A DNA stretch of 36,769 nucleotides from JAUSIF01 sp964620215 (GCA_964620215.1 CAZUJE010000010.1:1-36769), one strand, 5' to 3'; positions 8,470 through 16,262 are shown, counted from the first letter of the stretch. Program-made: numbers and translations. Notes: a model not told the origin generated them from the sequence alone.

Positions 8470-9335
8470 TTCAGCGTCACAGCCTGCACCCACCAATCCG
8501 GTTTCTGCGATTTGATTTTCCCGGCGGCGGCTTCAGTTTCTTCCCGCGTTTTATAAATCGTAAACACCGCCGAGCCCGATCCGCTCATGCGGACAAGCTG
8601 TGCTCCTGCTGTGGAAGCCAGCAATGCGCTCGCTTCTGCAATAACCGGCATCAATTTGCGCGCCGTCCTTTCCAGATCGTTGGGCTCATCGCGAAGAAAT
8701 TCGATCAGCGCATCGAATGATCCCGGAATTTGATCCGGCTTGTAAGGCGCTTCACGCCGCTGAATTTTATTCAGGTCGAGCGCGCCGAACACCGGCGCGG
8801 TGGCAAGTGGGCTCGCGGGAAACACGATCACGGCGGGAAGGGCGGGAAGTATGAGCGGCTCCGAGAGAACTTCTCCCACGCCATGCATCAGCCGTGCGCG
8901 AGGATTGAGGCACACGGATACATCCGCGCCAGTGCTTCTGGCTGCGTCGAAAATGCGGGCATCGTCCAAAGCAAGATCGTTGGCCTGTGCAAGCAGCCGC
9001 AATGCCGCCGCCGCATCGGAGGAACCGCCGCCCAGTCCCGCTCCGGCAGGCAAATTCTTTGTAAGCGTGAAACGCCCCGCTCGAATGCCCGGCAATTTGC
9101 CGGCGAGCGCACGCGCGGCTTTCATCACCAGATTGGATTCGTCCGGTCCGGCCTGCGCGGCGAACGGCCCGTTCACCGTCAGCTTTAGTTCGCCGCCTGA
9201 TTCCAAAGTCAATTCGTCGCCGACATCCGCGAACGCCACCACGCTCGCAATCTCGTGATAGCCGTCCGCGCGCTTGCCGAGCACGCGCAGCGTGAGATTC
9301 ACCTTGGCGGGAGCATTGCTTTTGAGCGGTTGCAT
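8466..9335 (-). CDS. ispE: 4-diphosphocytidyl-2-C-methyl-D-erythritol kinase
   Basis: Phosphorylates CDP-methylerythritol in the MEP pathway to isopentenyl diphosphate. The 289-residue length is normal for the family. The N-terminus APAKVNLTLRVLGKRADGYHEI supplies the catalytic lysine (K11), and the GHMP glycine-rich ATP loop reads LPAGAGLGGGSSDAAAALRL. The catalytic aspartate sits in TGADVSVCL, and RMSGSGSAVFTIY forms the C-terminal GHMP motif. It converges on the polyprenyl synthase gene, the two stop codons sharing four bases, and diverges from the TPR gene across 148 bp. MEP-pathway dxs begins at the far right of the window, but these genes are not in one operon. Confidence 0.95.
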   Translation of the reverse strand: MQPLKSNAPAKVNLTLRVLGKRADGYHEIASVVAFADVGDELTLESGGELKLTVNGPFAAQAGPDESNLVMKAARALAGKLPGIRAGRFTLTKNLPAGAGLGGGSSDAAAALRLLAQANDLALDDARIFDAARSTGADVSVCLNPRARLMHGVGEVLSEPLILPALPAVIVFPASPLATAPVFGALDLNKIQRREAPYKPDQIPGSFDALIEFLRDEPNDLERTARKLMPVIAEASALLASTAGAQLVRMSGSGSAVFTIYKTREETEAAAGKIKSQKPDWWVQAVTLN

Positions 9336-9483
9336 ATTCGATGGTGCGGTCAGGAAACCCTTGCGGGACTGGGAAAAACCGGAGCTGCTTCGTCCTTGCG
9401 AGAGCCACGATTAGCGGGCATGTTCTTGAACAATAGTCGCCAATGGGCGTTCTCTTCCATCCCTGTCAATCCGGAGAGTTGTT

Positions 9484-11223
9484 TTGTCGAAGCTGCCCCT
9501 CCGTTCGTTTTCCGCCGCGCTGATCGCCGCTGGCCTCTCCTTGCCGGCCGTCGCGCAAGCCGAACTGCCGCCGGCAAAACAGATACAGAGCTACCGTGCT
9601 TCGACTTCCGGCAACTATCTCGCGGGCAGGCTGGCCAGCTCGTCCCGCGATTTGACGGACGCGGCGAATTATTTGAAGGCAGCACTTCGCTCCGACCCGA
9701 ACAATCCCGAATTGCTCGGAAAAACATTCGAGGCGGTGCTCGGCAGCGGTGATTACAATACCGCCTTTCCGCTCGCGGAACGGCTCATCAAGCAGGACCG
9801 CCTCAACCGCATCGCGCGCACGGCATTGGCGATCCGTTCGGCAAAGGGCGGGCAGTTTCAGAACAGCCGCGGGCATCTGGCGTTCGCGACGCGCGGCCCC
9901 ATCGGCGATCTCACCGCGGCATTGATCGTCGCCTGGACCTATGCGGGTGAAAAGAACATCAAGCAGGCCGTGGACAGCCTCGACAAGCTGCAAGGTCCGG
10001 ATTGGTATTCGGCCTTGAAGGATCTTCACGCGGGACTCATTCTCGACATGACCGGCCGCGTGAGGGACGCGGGCGTCCGGCTGGAACGCGCCTACCAGCA
10101 GGACAAGAATGCGTTGCGCACGGTCGATGCCTATGCGCGCTGGCTTTCGCGCAACGAGAGCAACGAAAAGGCAATGGAGCTTTATCGCGAATTTGCAAAG
10201 ACGCTGCCGGAACATCCGCTTGTTGAGGCCTCCATTGAAGAAATGAAGACCGGCAAGCTGATGCCGCTGATCCGCACGGCGGATGCGGGCATCGCCGAGG
10301 TCCTCTTCGGGCTAGGTGCTGCACTCGGGCGGCAGGGCGGTGAGGATTTCGGTCTTTATTATCTGACGCTGGCGCTCTACTTGCAGCCCGAACATCCGCT
10401 GGCGCTTTCCTCGCTCGGCGATCTGTTTGAGGCGCTGAAAAAGCCGGAGCTTGCGATCGATGCATTCGCCCGGGTACCCGCCAATTCGCCGTTGAAACGC
10501 AATTCCGAAATCCAGCGCGCCTTCAATCTCGATGCGCTGGAGCGTACCGACGAGGCGCGCTCGATTCTGGAGAAGCTCGCCGAGCAGAATCCGAAGGACA
10601 TGGAAGTTGTCATCGCGCTCGGCAATCTTCTGCGCGTGCGCAAGGATTTTGCGGCGGCGGCGGACATTTACTCGAAGGCAATCGCGCTGGTGCCCACGCC
10701 CACGCGCCAGCAGTGGTCGTATTTTTATTTCCGCGGCATCAGCTACGAGCGCTCGAAGCAGTGGCCGAAGGCGGAGAAGGATTTTGAAAAGGCGCTGGAG
10801 CTGTTCCCGGACCAGCCGCAGGTTCTGAATTATCTTGGCTATTCATGGGTCGATCAGGGCGTGAATCTCGACAAGGGTCTCGGGATGATCCGCCGCGCGG
10901 TCGAGCTGCGGCCGAACGACGGCTACATCATCGACAGTCTTGGCTGGGCCTATTACCGGCTCGGCCGTTACGAGGACGCGACCAAGGAGCTTGAGCGCGC
11001 GGTGCTGCTGCGGCCGGAAGACCCGACCATCAACGACCATCTCGGCGATGCGTACTGGAAAGTGGACCGCAAGCTGGAGGCCGGTTTCCAGTGGCGTCAT
11101 GCGCGCGATCTGAAGCCGGAGCCGGAAGATCTGCCGAAGATCGAGGAAAAGATCAAAGAAGGCTTGAAGGACGATGGACCGTCCAAGGCCGATGCCGGCA
11201 ACAAGAAGGGTAACGGCGGATAA
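9484..11223 (+). CDS. Exported tetratricopeptide-repeat protein
   Basis: A 579-residue protein with a Sec signal peptide (residues 1-27, cleavage likely at VAQA/E) followed by TPR units over nearly the whole length. Examples are DAANYLKAALRSDPNNPELL near residue 60, AEKDFEKALELFPDQPQVLN near 440, ATKELERAVLLRPEDPTIND near 510 and AGFQWRHARDLKPEPEDLPK near 545. The tail is Lys/Asp/Gly-rich. Such proteins act as periplasmic protein-protein scaffolds; no partner is implied by the neighbours. The start is TTG at 9484 with GGAG at 9473-9476. A strong hairpin terminator lies just after the stop. The family is well conserved in Hyphomicrobiales but, as far as I know, uncharacterised. Confidence 0.9.
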   Translation: MSKLPLRSFSAALIAAGLSLPAVAQAELPPAKQIQSYRASTSGNYLAGRLASSSRDLTDAANYLKAALRSDPNNPELLGKTFEAVLGSGDYNTAFPLAERLIKQDRLNRIARTALAIRSAKGGQFQNSRGHLAFATRGPIGDLTAALIVAWTYAGEKNIKQAVDSLDKLQGPDWYSALKDLHAGLILDMTGRVRDAGVRLERAYQQDKNALRTVDAYARWLSRNESNEKAMELYREFAKTLPEHPLVEASIEEMKTGKLMPLIRTADAGIAEVLFGLGAALGRQGGEDFGLYYLTLALYLQPEHPLALSSLGDLFEALKKPELAIDAFARVPANSPLKRNSEIQRAFNLDALERTDEARSILEKLAEQNPKDMEVVIALGNLLRVRKDFAAAADIYSKAIALVPTPTRQQWSYFYFRGISYERSKQWPKAEKDFEKALELFPDQPQVLNYLGYSWVDQGVNLDKGLGMIRRAVELRPNDGYIIDSLGWAYYRLGRYEDATKELERAVLLRPEDPTINDHLGDAYWKVDRKLEAGFQWRHARDLKPEPEDLPKIEEKIKEGLKDDGPSKADAGNKKGNGG

Positions 11224-11243
11224 CTTGGTTTCAGCCGGACAAT

Positions 11244-11270
11244 AAAAAAGGCGCCTTCGGGCGCCTTTTT
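11244..11270. terminator. Bidirectional Rho-independent terminator
   Basis: A perfect GGCGCC-TTCG-GGCGCC hairpin (stem 11250-11255 with 11260-11265, UUCG-type tetraloop) is preceded by six A and followed by five T. It can therefore stop both the plus-strand TPR transcript and the minus-strand transcript of the four-cysteine protein gene that ends at 11291. It is the clearest terminator in the window. Confidence 0.93.
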
Positions 11271-11290
11271 AAATTTTATAGCGGGATTGA

Positions 11291-11704
11291 TTAGCTGCCG
11301 CGGCGTTCTACGAGATCGCACCAGCGGCCAGTCACCTGGGTCGCAATGCGATAGCTGCCGGGCGCACGCTCGGTCATCGTGAAGCAGCCTTCACGGCCCA
11401 TATTCAGCGTCTGCCAGCGGATGCAAACGGCATCGCCTTCGGCGCGAACCTGTCCACGGTCGGTCTGTGCAACAGCCGTTTCGCCGGCATTGGCAAGCCG
11501 GTAGCTGGCGGTCGCAAAGCCCGAACGCTCGTAGCTGGCGCGGCCCTGAGTGCCGTCCATGCAGACGAAATCGAACCGGCGGCCTTGCAGACGGTTCTGA
11601 GCTTCAGAGCCGTTCAGCACCTTGTCGGCGAGTGCCGGGGTAATGAGCGTGGCGACGCCCAGAAGCGCGGCCGCATAGGTTTTGATTTTTGAGTTCACTG
11701 TCAC
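11291..11704 (-). CDS. Small secreted four-cysteine protein (paralogue A)
   Basis: 137 residues with a Sec signal peptide (cleavage likely at PALA/D, residue 26). The mature part has four cysteines: FVCMDGTQG, DAVCIRW, EGCFTMT and GRWCDL. The same four positions and the surrounding CxDGTxG and CFTxT motifs recur in the neighbouring product encoded at 11948-12406, so the two are paralogues; two disulfides in the periplasm are a reasonable inference. The start is GTG at 11704 after AAGGA, with a second GTG two codons later that is also plausible. It ends before the bidirectional terminator. I do not recognise an established function. Confidence 0.82.
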   Translation of the reverse strand: MTVNSKIKTYAAALLGVATLITPALADKVLNGSEAQNRLQGRRFDFVCMDGTQGRASYERSGFATASYRLANAGETAVAQTDRGQVRAEGDAVCIRWQTLNMGREGCFTMTERAPGSYRIATQVTGRWCDLVERRGS

Positions 11705-11740
11705 TCCATCCTTTACACGTTTTTGTATTCCGCGTTTCGC

Positions 11741-11772
11741 ATTGCAACAAGGCCTAAATACGACGTTGCAAT
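11741..11772. repeat. 8-bp inverted repeat upstream of the four-cysteine protein gene
   Basis: ATTGCAAC (11741-11748) and GTTGCAAT (11765-11772) are perfect inverted copies separated by 16 bases. Their start-to-start distance of 24 bp is close to two helical turns. The element lies 37 to 68 bp upstream of the minus-strand start at 11704, in a comparatively AT-rich 243-bp gap. It could be a dimeric regulator site; no regulator is known. Confidence 0.45.
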
Positions 11773-11947
11773 CACGGCGGGAATTGAGTGATTAATAAAC
11801 AAATCCAGCGGCTTAATTTGGGTTAACGCTTTCAAATTCCCGGACCAGAACGGGACAAATTGCGTTACAGTCTATTGCAAGGCAGCATGATCTGAACGCC
11901 CATTCAGATAAGCGCGACATTCCGTCCGGATTCTTCGCGGAAAATAT

Positions 11948-12406
11948 TTACTGCTTGGGTTCTGCGCCTGCGAGTACGCCGGTGCGCGGGCTGCGCTTGC
12001 GCGAGGCAACCTGGGTGCGGCTGCCGTTGAATTCGCACGACATGAAGCTCATGCCGTTGATCGAGCCGCGAAAACTGTTGGCCCCGGTCTTCGTGACCGT
12101 GAAGCAGGGCTCGAAATAAAGCCCTTTCAGGTTGGCGCAGATCTTGTTGTTCTTGACCGAAATGGTGCCAACGGGGAGGGCGACATTGCGGACATTGGCG
12201 CCTCGCGTGGACTTCAGCGTGCCGATGGCTGAGCCATCGGAGAAAATTCGCCCGGCGCCGCTCGTTCCGTCGAAGCAGTTGTAATAGAAAAACTTGCCGG
12301 CGATGAATTCCTGGCTCGCTTCGGCCGACAGAACCTGCGCTTGCGCGCCGGTACAGGCAGCAAGCATCATGGCGGAAGCGATGAACCCGGCGCGAAGCAC
12401 TGTCAA
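11948..12406 (-). CDS. Small secreted or lipid-anchored four-cysteine protein (paralogue B)
   Basis: About 152 residues. The leader reads TVLRAGFIASAMMLAACTGAQAQ, which offers both a lipobox (LAAC) and a signal-peptidase I site (AQA/Q), so it may be a lipoprotein or a soluble periplasmic protein. The mature region has YNCFDGTSG, NKICANL, EPCFTVT and FMSCEF, aligning with the four cysteines of the product encoded at 11291-11704. A basic, Ser/Arg-rich tail (QVASRKRSPRTG) is absent from the paralogue. The frame is open to a GTG at 12442, but GAGGGG at about 12411-12416 favours the TTG at 12406 or the GTG at 12400. Function is unknown. Confidence 0.8.
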   Translation of the reverse strand: MTVLRAGFIASAMMLAACTGAQAQVLSAEASQEFIAGKFFYYNCFDGTSGAGRIFSDGSAIGTLKSTRGANVRNVALPVGTISVKNNKICANLKGLYFEPCFTVTKTGANSFRGSINGMSFMSCEFNGSRTQVASRKRSPRTGVLAGAEPKQ

Positions 12407-12470
12407 AATCCCCTCGTGGGCGTAAACCGCCGCAACAGGCACGCCTTGTCAAGTATTTAGAGCGAATCCG

Positions 12471-13457
12471 TCAGGAAATGCGGATCGCGTAACGTCCGCG
12501 CAGTTCCCCCTTGACGATGGTGCTTGCAGTCTCAACGGCTTTCGCCAATGGAACTTCGCTGGTGATGGCCGAAAGTTTCTTGCGGTCGAGGTCTGTGGAA
12601 ATCCGTTTCCACGCTTCGCGGCGGCGCGGTTGTGGGCATTGCACCGAGTCGATTCCGACCAGCGTCACGCCGCGCAGGATGAATGGCGCGACCGAGGTCG
12701 GAAGATCCATGCCGCCCGCGAGCCCGCAGGCCGCGACCGTGCCGCCGTAGCGGGTCATCGAAAGCATGTTTGCGAGCGTATGCGAGCCTACGGAATCGAT
12801 GCCCCCCGCGAAGCGTTCCTTGGCGAGCGGTTTTGCCGGGCCGGAAAGCTCCGCGCGGTCGATGATTTCCGTCGCACCGAGCGATTTCAGATAATCGGCT
12901 TCCGTTGCGCGGCCGGTCGAAGCGATCACCTGGTAGCCGAGCTTCGACAGGAGCGCGACCGACACCGATCCGACGCCACCCACGGCGCCCGTCACCAGCA
13001 CCGGGCCGCTCGAAGGCAAAACGCCATGCTGCTCGAGCGCCATCACCGCGAGCATCGCGGTGTAGCCAGCGGTGCCGACCGCCATCGCTTCTCTCGTGCT
13101 GATGCCTTCGGGCAGCGGCACCAGCCAGTCGCCCTTCAGGCGTGCCTTTTCCGCCCAGCCCCCGAGATGCGTTTCGCCGACGCCGTATCCGTTCAGCACC
13201 ACGCGGTCACCGGCCTTCCAGTTCTTGTGCGACGAGCTTTCCACGACCCCCGCGAAGTCGATGCCGGGGATCATCGGCCAGCGCCGCACCACCGGCGCCA
13301 TCCCCGTTACAGCAAGGCCGTCCTTGTAATTGATGCAGGAATATTCGATCCGGACGGTGACGTCGCCGTCCATCAGGTTCGCTTCGTCGAAATCGGTGAG
13401 CGAAACCTTCTGGCCCGCGTCAGCCTTCTCGATCAATACCGCTTTGAATGTTGCCAT
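12471..13457 (-). CDS. AcuI/YhdH-type NADPH-dependent quinone oxidoreductase-like enzyme
   Basis: A 328-residue medium-chain reductase without zinc. The signature features of the YhdH/AcuI subgroup are present: SCINYKDGLAVTG, PMIPGIDFAGVV, GWAEKARLKGDWLVPLP, the NADP-binding loop VTGAVGGVGSVSVALLSKLG, and PFILRGVTLVGIDSVQCP near the C-terminus. Characterised members reduce acryloyl-CoA to propionyl-CoA. Whether this one does so is not shown by context, since no acrylate or DMSP genes lie beside it. It is 24 bp downstream of the MFS transporter on the same strand and could share its transcript. Confidence 0.9.
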   Translation of the reverse strand: MATFKAVLIEKADAGQKVSLTDFDEANLMDGDVTVRIEYSCINYKDGLAVTGMAPVVRRWPMIPGIDFAGVVESSSHKNWKAGDRVVLNGYGVGETHLGGWAEKARLKGDWLVPLPEGISTREAMAVGTAGYTAMLAVMALEQHGVLPSSGPVLVTGAVGGVGSVSVALLSKLGYQVIASTGRATEADYLKSLGATEIIDRAELSGPAKPLAKERFAGGIDSVGSHTLANMLSMTRYGGTVAACGLAGGMDLPTSVAPFILRGVTLVGIDSVQCPQPRRREAWKRISTDLDRKKLSAITSEVPLAKAVETASTIVKGELRGRYAIRIS

Positions 13458-13481
13458 GTGCCTTTTCTAGCACGGCAAGGT

Positions 13482-14720
13482 TTATGCGGAAGCCTGCGCG
13501 GGACGCGGCGCGGGCTTTTCCTTGATCGGTAGATTGATGAGTGCGGAAGCGATACCGAGCGCGATCGAAAGCCACCAGACAATGTCGTAGGAGCCGAACC
13601 GCTCATACAGAATGCCGCCGAGATAGACGCCGAGGAACCCGCCGACCTGGTGCGAGAAAAACACAAAGCCGAACAGCATCGCGAAATAGCGTGTGCCGAA
13701 CATCAGCAAGGTCAGCGACGATGTCGGCGGCACGGTCGAGAGCCAGAGCAGCCCCATCGACATGCCGAAGATGATCGAGGTGGTGGGAGATGCCGGCAAC
13801 AGGATGAAACCCGCAATAGCAAGAGAGCGCCCGAGATAGATCAGCGCCAGCAGCCAGCGCATCGGCATCCGCGATGTGAGCGCGCCGGACGAAAGCGATC
13901 CGATGATGTTGAAGAGGCCGATCGAGGCGAGCGTCCATGCGCCGACGGTCGCGGTCAGGCCGAGATCCGCGATATAGGCGGGCAGATGCACCGTGATGAA
14001 GCCGAGCTGAAATCCGCAGGTGAAGAAGCCAAGCACCAGCAGCACGTAACTCGGATGCCGGAACGCTTCGCTCAGCGCCTCGACAATGGATTGCGGTGGC
14101 GTGTTGGCGGAGGAGGCGGTGGCGCTCTTGCCGCGCAATGCAAAGGCGAGCGACAGCGGCAGGATCAGTAGCACCGCGATTCCAAATACCACCAGCGTGT
14201 TCTGCCAGCCGACAACCGGCATCAGCCCTGCGGCGAGCGGCGGAAACAGGAACTGGCCGAAGGAGCCGGCCGCCGTGCCTGCGCCGAAGGAAAGCGCGCG
14301 CCATTCCGGCGGGAGAATTTTGCCGAAGGCCGCGATCACGATGTTGAACGAGCATCCGGCGAGGCCGAAGCCGAACAGCACGCCCGCCGAAAGGTGAAAC
14401 ATTCCCGGCGTTGACGAGTACGCCATGAGGATGAGCGCGGCCGCGTAACAGATCGCGCCAACCCACATCACGCGCATCACACCGAAGCGGTCCGCGACCG
14501 CGCCCGCAAAAGGCTGGCCCAGTCCCCAGACCAGATTCTGGATCGCGATGGCCAGTCCGAACGTGTCGCGGCCCCAGCCGAATTCCGTCGTCATCGGCAA
14601 CAGGAACATGCCGGTCGATGAGCGCGGGCCGAACGCGAACATGCCGATCAGGCAGCCGGCCGCGAGCACAAGGATGTGCGCCGTCCAGTTCGGATTGGTC
14701 TTGGCGGCTTCGGCTTGCAT
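13482..14720 (-). CDS. Major facilitator superfamily transporter
   Basis: A 412-residue inner-membrane transporter with about twelve hydrophobic segments. MFS loop features include FAGAVADRFGVMRVMWVG between segments 2 and 3, and a cytoplasmic central loop around ALRGKSATASSANTPPQ. The opening ILVLAAGCLIGMFAFGPRSSTGMFL and LVWGLGQPFAGAVADR resemble the monocarboxylate/oxalate-formate-like branch, but the substrate cannot be assigned. The start ATG at 14720 has AAGGA six bases upstream; the frame stays open to 14900, but that extension lacks membrane-protein character. It diverges from nadA across a 368-bp region that holds putative NadQ sites, so shared control is possible but unproven. Confidence 0.88.
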   Translation of the reverse strand: MQAEAAKTNPNWTAHILVLAAGCLIGMFAFGPRSSTGMFLLPMTTEFGWGRDTFGLAIAIQNLVWGLGQPFAGAVADRFGVMRVMWVGAICYAAALILMAYSSTPGMFHLSAGVLFGFGLAGCSFNIVIAAFGKILPPEWRALSFGAGTAAGSFGQFLFPPLAAGLMPVVGWQNTLVVFGIAVLLILPLSLAFALRGKSATASSANTPPQSIVEALSEAFRHPSYVLLVLGFFTCGFQLGFITVHLPAYIADLGLTATVGAWTLASIGLFNIIGSLSSGALTSRMPMRWLLALIYLGRSLAIAGFILLPASPTTSIIFGMSMGLLWLSTVPPTSSLTLLMFGTRYFAMLFGFVFFSHQVGGFLGVYLGGILYERFGSYDIVWWLSIALGIASALINLPIKEKPAPRPAQASA

Positions 14721-14963
14721 GGGATTTCCTTCGATGTGATTTAATCGGACGCAACCGGCACCCGGTTCATGCGTTTTTTTAGATGTATCTGAGCCGCGCA
14801 TGGCACCCAACAGGGACTTCGCGCTGCGCTGCCATCCGTTTGGCGCATGGCCTCCCGAGCAGCGTTGAGGAAAACGCTGTGCCGCAGGGACGATAGGCAA
14901 AGCGATGATGGCGATTGAAGCCTCCCTCTAGCGAAGCAGATTGTTTTGCTCTATATTAGCTTT

Positions 14964-14978
14964 TGCTCAGATCGAGAA
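14964..14978. promoter_or_regulatory. Putative NadQ-type operator, distal site
   Basis: TGCTC-AGATC-GAGAA is an imperfect palindrome of the same layout as the stronger site at 15028. It lies 111 bp upstream of the preferred nadA start. A further degenerate copy, TGCTC-TATAT-TAGCT, sits 17 bp upstream at 14947-14961. The regulator assignment is inferred from the NadQ-like gene nearby. Confidence 0.5.
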
Positions 14979-15027
14979 TAAGTCTGGGCACGTCCCGTGA
15001 AGAACGGGCTTTTCTGTCCGCCAGATA

Positions 15028-15042
15028 TGCTCAATTCGAGCA
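15028..15042. promoter_or_regulatory. Putative NadQ-type operator, proximal site
   Basis: TGCTC-AATTC-GAGCA is a perfect 5-bp-arm palindrome 47 bp upstream of the nadA ATG at 15089. Repetition of the same half-site upstream and the presence of a NadQ-like regulator gene 4 kb away point to an operator for NAD-dependent repression of nadABC. The repeats are seen directly; binding is inference. Confidence 0.55.
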
Positions 15043-15088
15043 AAATAGGCAGCAAAGGATGGAAAATGAGGGGACTGGAGAACGCCCA

Positions 15089-16210
15089 ATGACCGCAACC
15101 ATGACCGCGACCCCGAATGTCGAGTTGTTCATTCCGAAGGTGCCGCATGTGCCGGCGCCCGCGCCGCTGCCCGGTTCGGGCAAGGCCGCGAAGCGGCTCG
15201 GCGTGTTGCCGATGCCTTCAATCGAATGGAACAAGCAGGTCGAACAGGAAACCGCGCATCTCTATGAGCGCGTCAAAACCGTCGTGCCGCCGGTCGAATG
15301 GCCTTTCTTCGCGCCCTATGTCTCCGCGATCAACCGCCTGAAGAAACAGCGCAACGCGGTGATCCTGGCGCACAACTACCAGACGCCCGAAATTTATAAC
15401 TGCGTGGCCGATTTTGTCGGCGACAGCCTCCAGCTTGCGAAGGAAGCCACCAAGACGAAGGCCGACATCATCATCCAGGGCGGCGTTCACTTCATGGCCG
15501 AGACTTCTAAATTACTTAACCCGGACAAGGTCGTGCTGATCCCGGACATTCGCGCCGGCTGCTCGCTCGCGTCCTCCATCACCGGCGCCGATGTTCGCCT
15601 GTTGCGCGAGCGCTATCCCGGCGTGCCGGTCGTCAGCTACGTGAACACTTCCGCCGACGTGAAGGCGGAGAGCGACATCTGCTGCACTTCTTCCAATGCA
15701 GTGCAGGTGGTCGAGAGCTTTGGCGTGGACCGCGTCATCTGCATTCCCGACGAATATCTCGCGCGCTGGGTCGCGACGCAGACGAAGGTGAAGATCATCG
15801 CCTGGAAGGGCCATTGCGAGGTGCATGAGCGCTTCACGGCGGAAGAGCTTCGCAAATATCGCGAGAGCGATCCCGGCGTGCAGATTCTCGCGCACCCCGA
15901 ATGCCCGCCGGACGTAATCGCGGAAGCCGACTTCACCGGCTCGACCTCCGCGATGATTAATTTCGTCAAGGACAAACGGCCGAAGAAAGTCGTCATGGTC
16001 ACCGAATGCTCGATGGCGGACAATGTTTCTTCCGAGACGCCGGGCGTCGAATTCATCCGCCCGTGCAATCTCTGCCCGCACATGAAACGCATCACGCTGC
16101 CGAAGATTCTCGACAGCCTCGTTTACCTGCGTGAAGAGGTCGAAATCGACCCCGCCATCGCCGACCGCGCGCGCCGCGCGGTGGAGCGGATGGTGCAGCT
16201 CAAAAACTGA
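15089..16210 (+). CDS. nadA: Quinolinate synthase A
   Basis: Condenses iminoaspartate (made by NadB) with dihydroxyacetone phosphate to quinolinate, using an oxygen-sensitive [4Fe-4S] cluster. The 373 residues show VILAHNYQTPEIY, VGDSLQLAKEA, DIRAGCSLASS (C158), GHCEVHERFT, AHPECPPDV (C272) and CNLCPHMKRITL (C326/C329). C158, C272 and probably C329 would be the three cluster ligands by family knowledge. I chose ATG 15089 because GGAG (15077-15080) lies eight bases upstream; the in-frame ATG at 15059 and the 14963 start lack a proper site. The first 24 bases are a near-duplicate of 12 (MTAT MTAT), so 15101 is also a possible start. First gene of the nadABC operon. Confidence 0.95.
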   Translation: MTATMTATPNVELFIPKVPHVPAPAPLPGSGKAAKRLGVLPMPSIEWNKQVEQETAHLYERVKTVVPPVEWPFFAPYVSAINRLKKQRNAVILAHNYQTPEIYNCVADFVGDSLQLAKEATKTKADIIIQGGVHFMAETSKLLNPDKVVLIPDIRAGCSLASSITGADVRLLRERYPGVPVVSYVNTSADVKAESDICCTSSNAVQVVESFGVDRVICIPDEYLARWVATQTKVKIIAWKGHCEVHERFTAEELRKYRESDPGVQILAHPECPPDVIAEADFTGSTSAMINFVKDKRPKKVVMVTECSMADNVSSETPGVEFIRPCNLCPHMKRITLPKILDSLVYLREEVEIDPAIADRARRAVERMVQLKN

Positions 16211-16220
16211 TCGCAAAACT

Positions 16221-16248
16221 TCCCTCTCCCCGCTTGCGGGGAGAGGGA
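16221..16248. repeat. 13-bp palindromic hairpin between nadA and nadB
   Basis: Two perfectly complementary 13-base arms (16221-16233 and 16236-16248) enclose a two-base centre, giving a C/T-rich then G/A-rich hairpin of the form CCCTCTCCCCGC ... GCGGGGAGAGGG. Short palindromes of this composition recur as dispersed intergenic repeats in many GC-rich proteobacteria. No second copy is seen in this window. There is no T-tract on the plus strand, so it is not a standard terminator; it may tune nadA versus nadB expression. Confidence 0.7.
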
Positions 16249-16262
16249 GAAAAAGCGAGCAA

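Larger units (their letters stand above)
14721..15088. other. 368-bp divergent intergenic region between the MFS gene and nadA
   Basis: No gene is supported here. The MFS-proximal part has two short hairpins: AACCGG/CCGGTT at 14753-14767 and CAGCGTT/AACGCTG at 14860-14879. The nadA-proximal part is AT-richer and carries the octamer TTTTGCTC at 14944 and 14961 and its complement GAGCAAAA at 15038, forming the TGCTC-N5-GAGCA-like elements annotated separately. Confidence 0.6.

Noticed and set aside
9466..10215. A 249-codon minus-strand frame across the TPR gene
   Set aside because: Lies opposite the signal peptide and first repeats of the TPR protein and has no family features.
11813..11826. 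TTAA-TTTGGG-TTAA as a CtrA binding site
   Set aside because: The half-sites are six bases apart rather than seven, and the downstream genes are not cell-cycle genes.
14721..14962. A tRNA or known riboswitch in the divergent gap
   Set aside because: No cloverleaf, no CCA end and no riboswitch core that I can recognise; only short hairpins.
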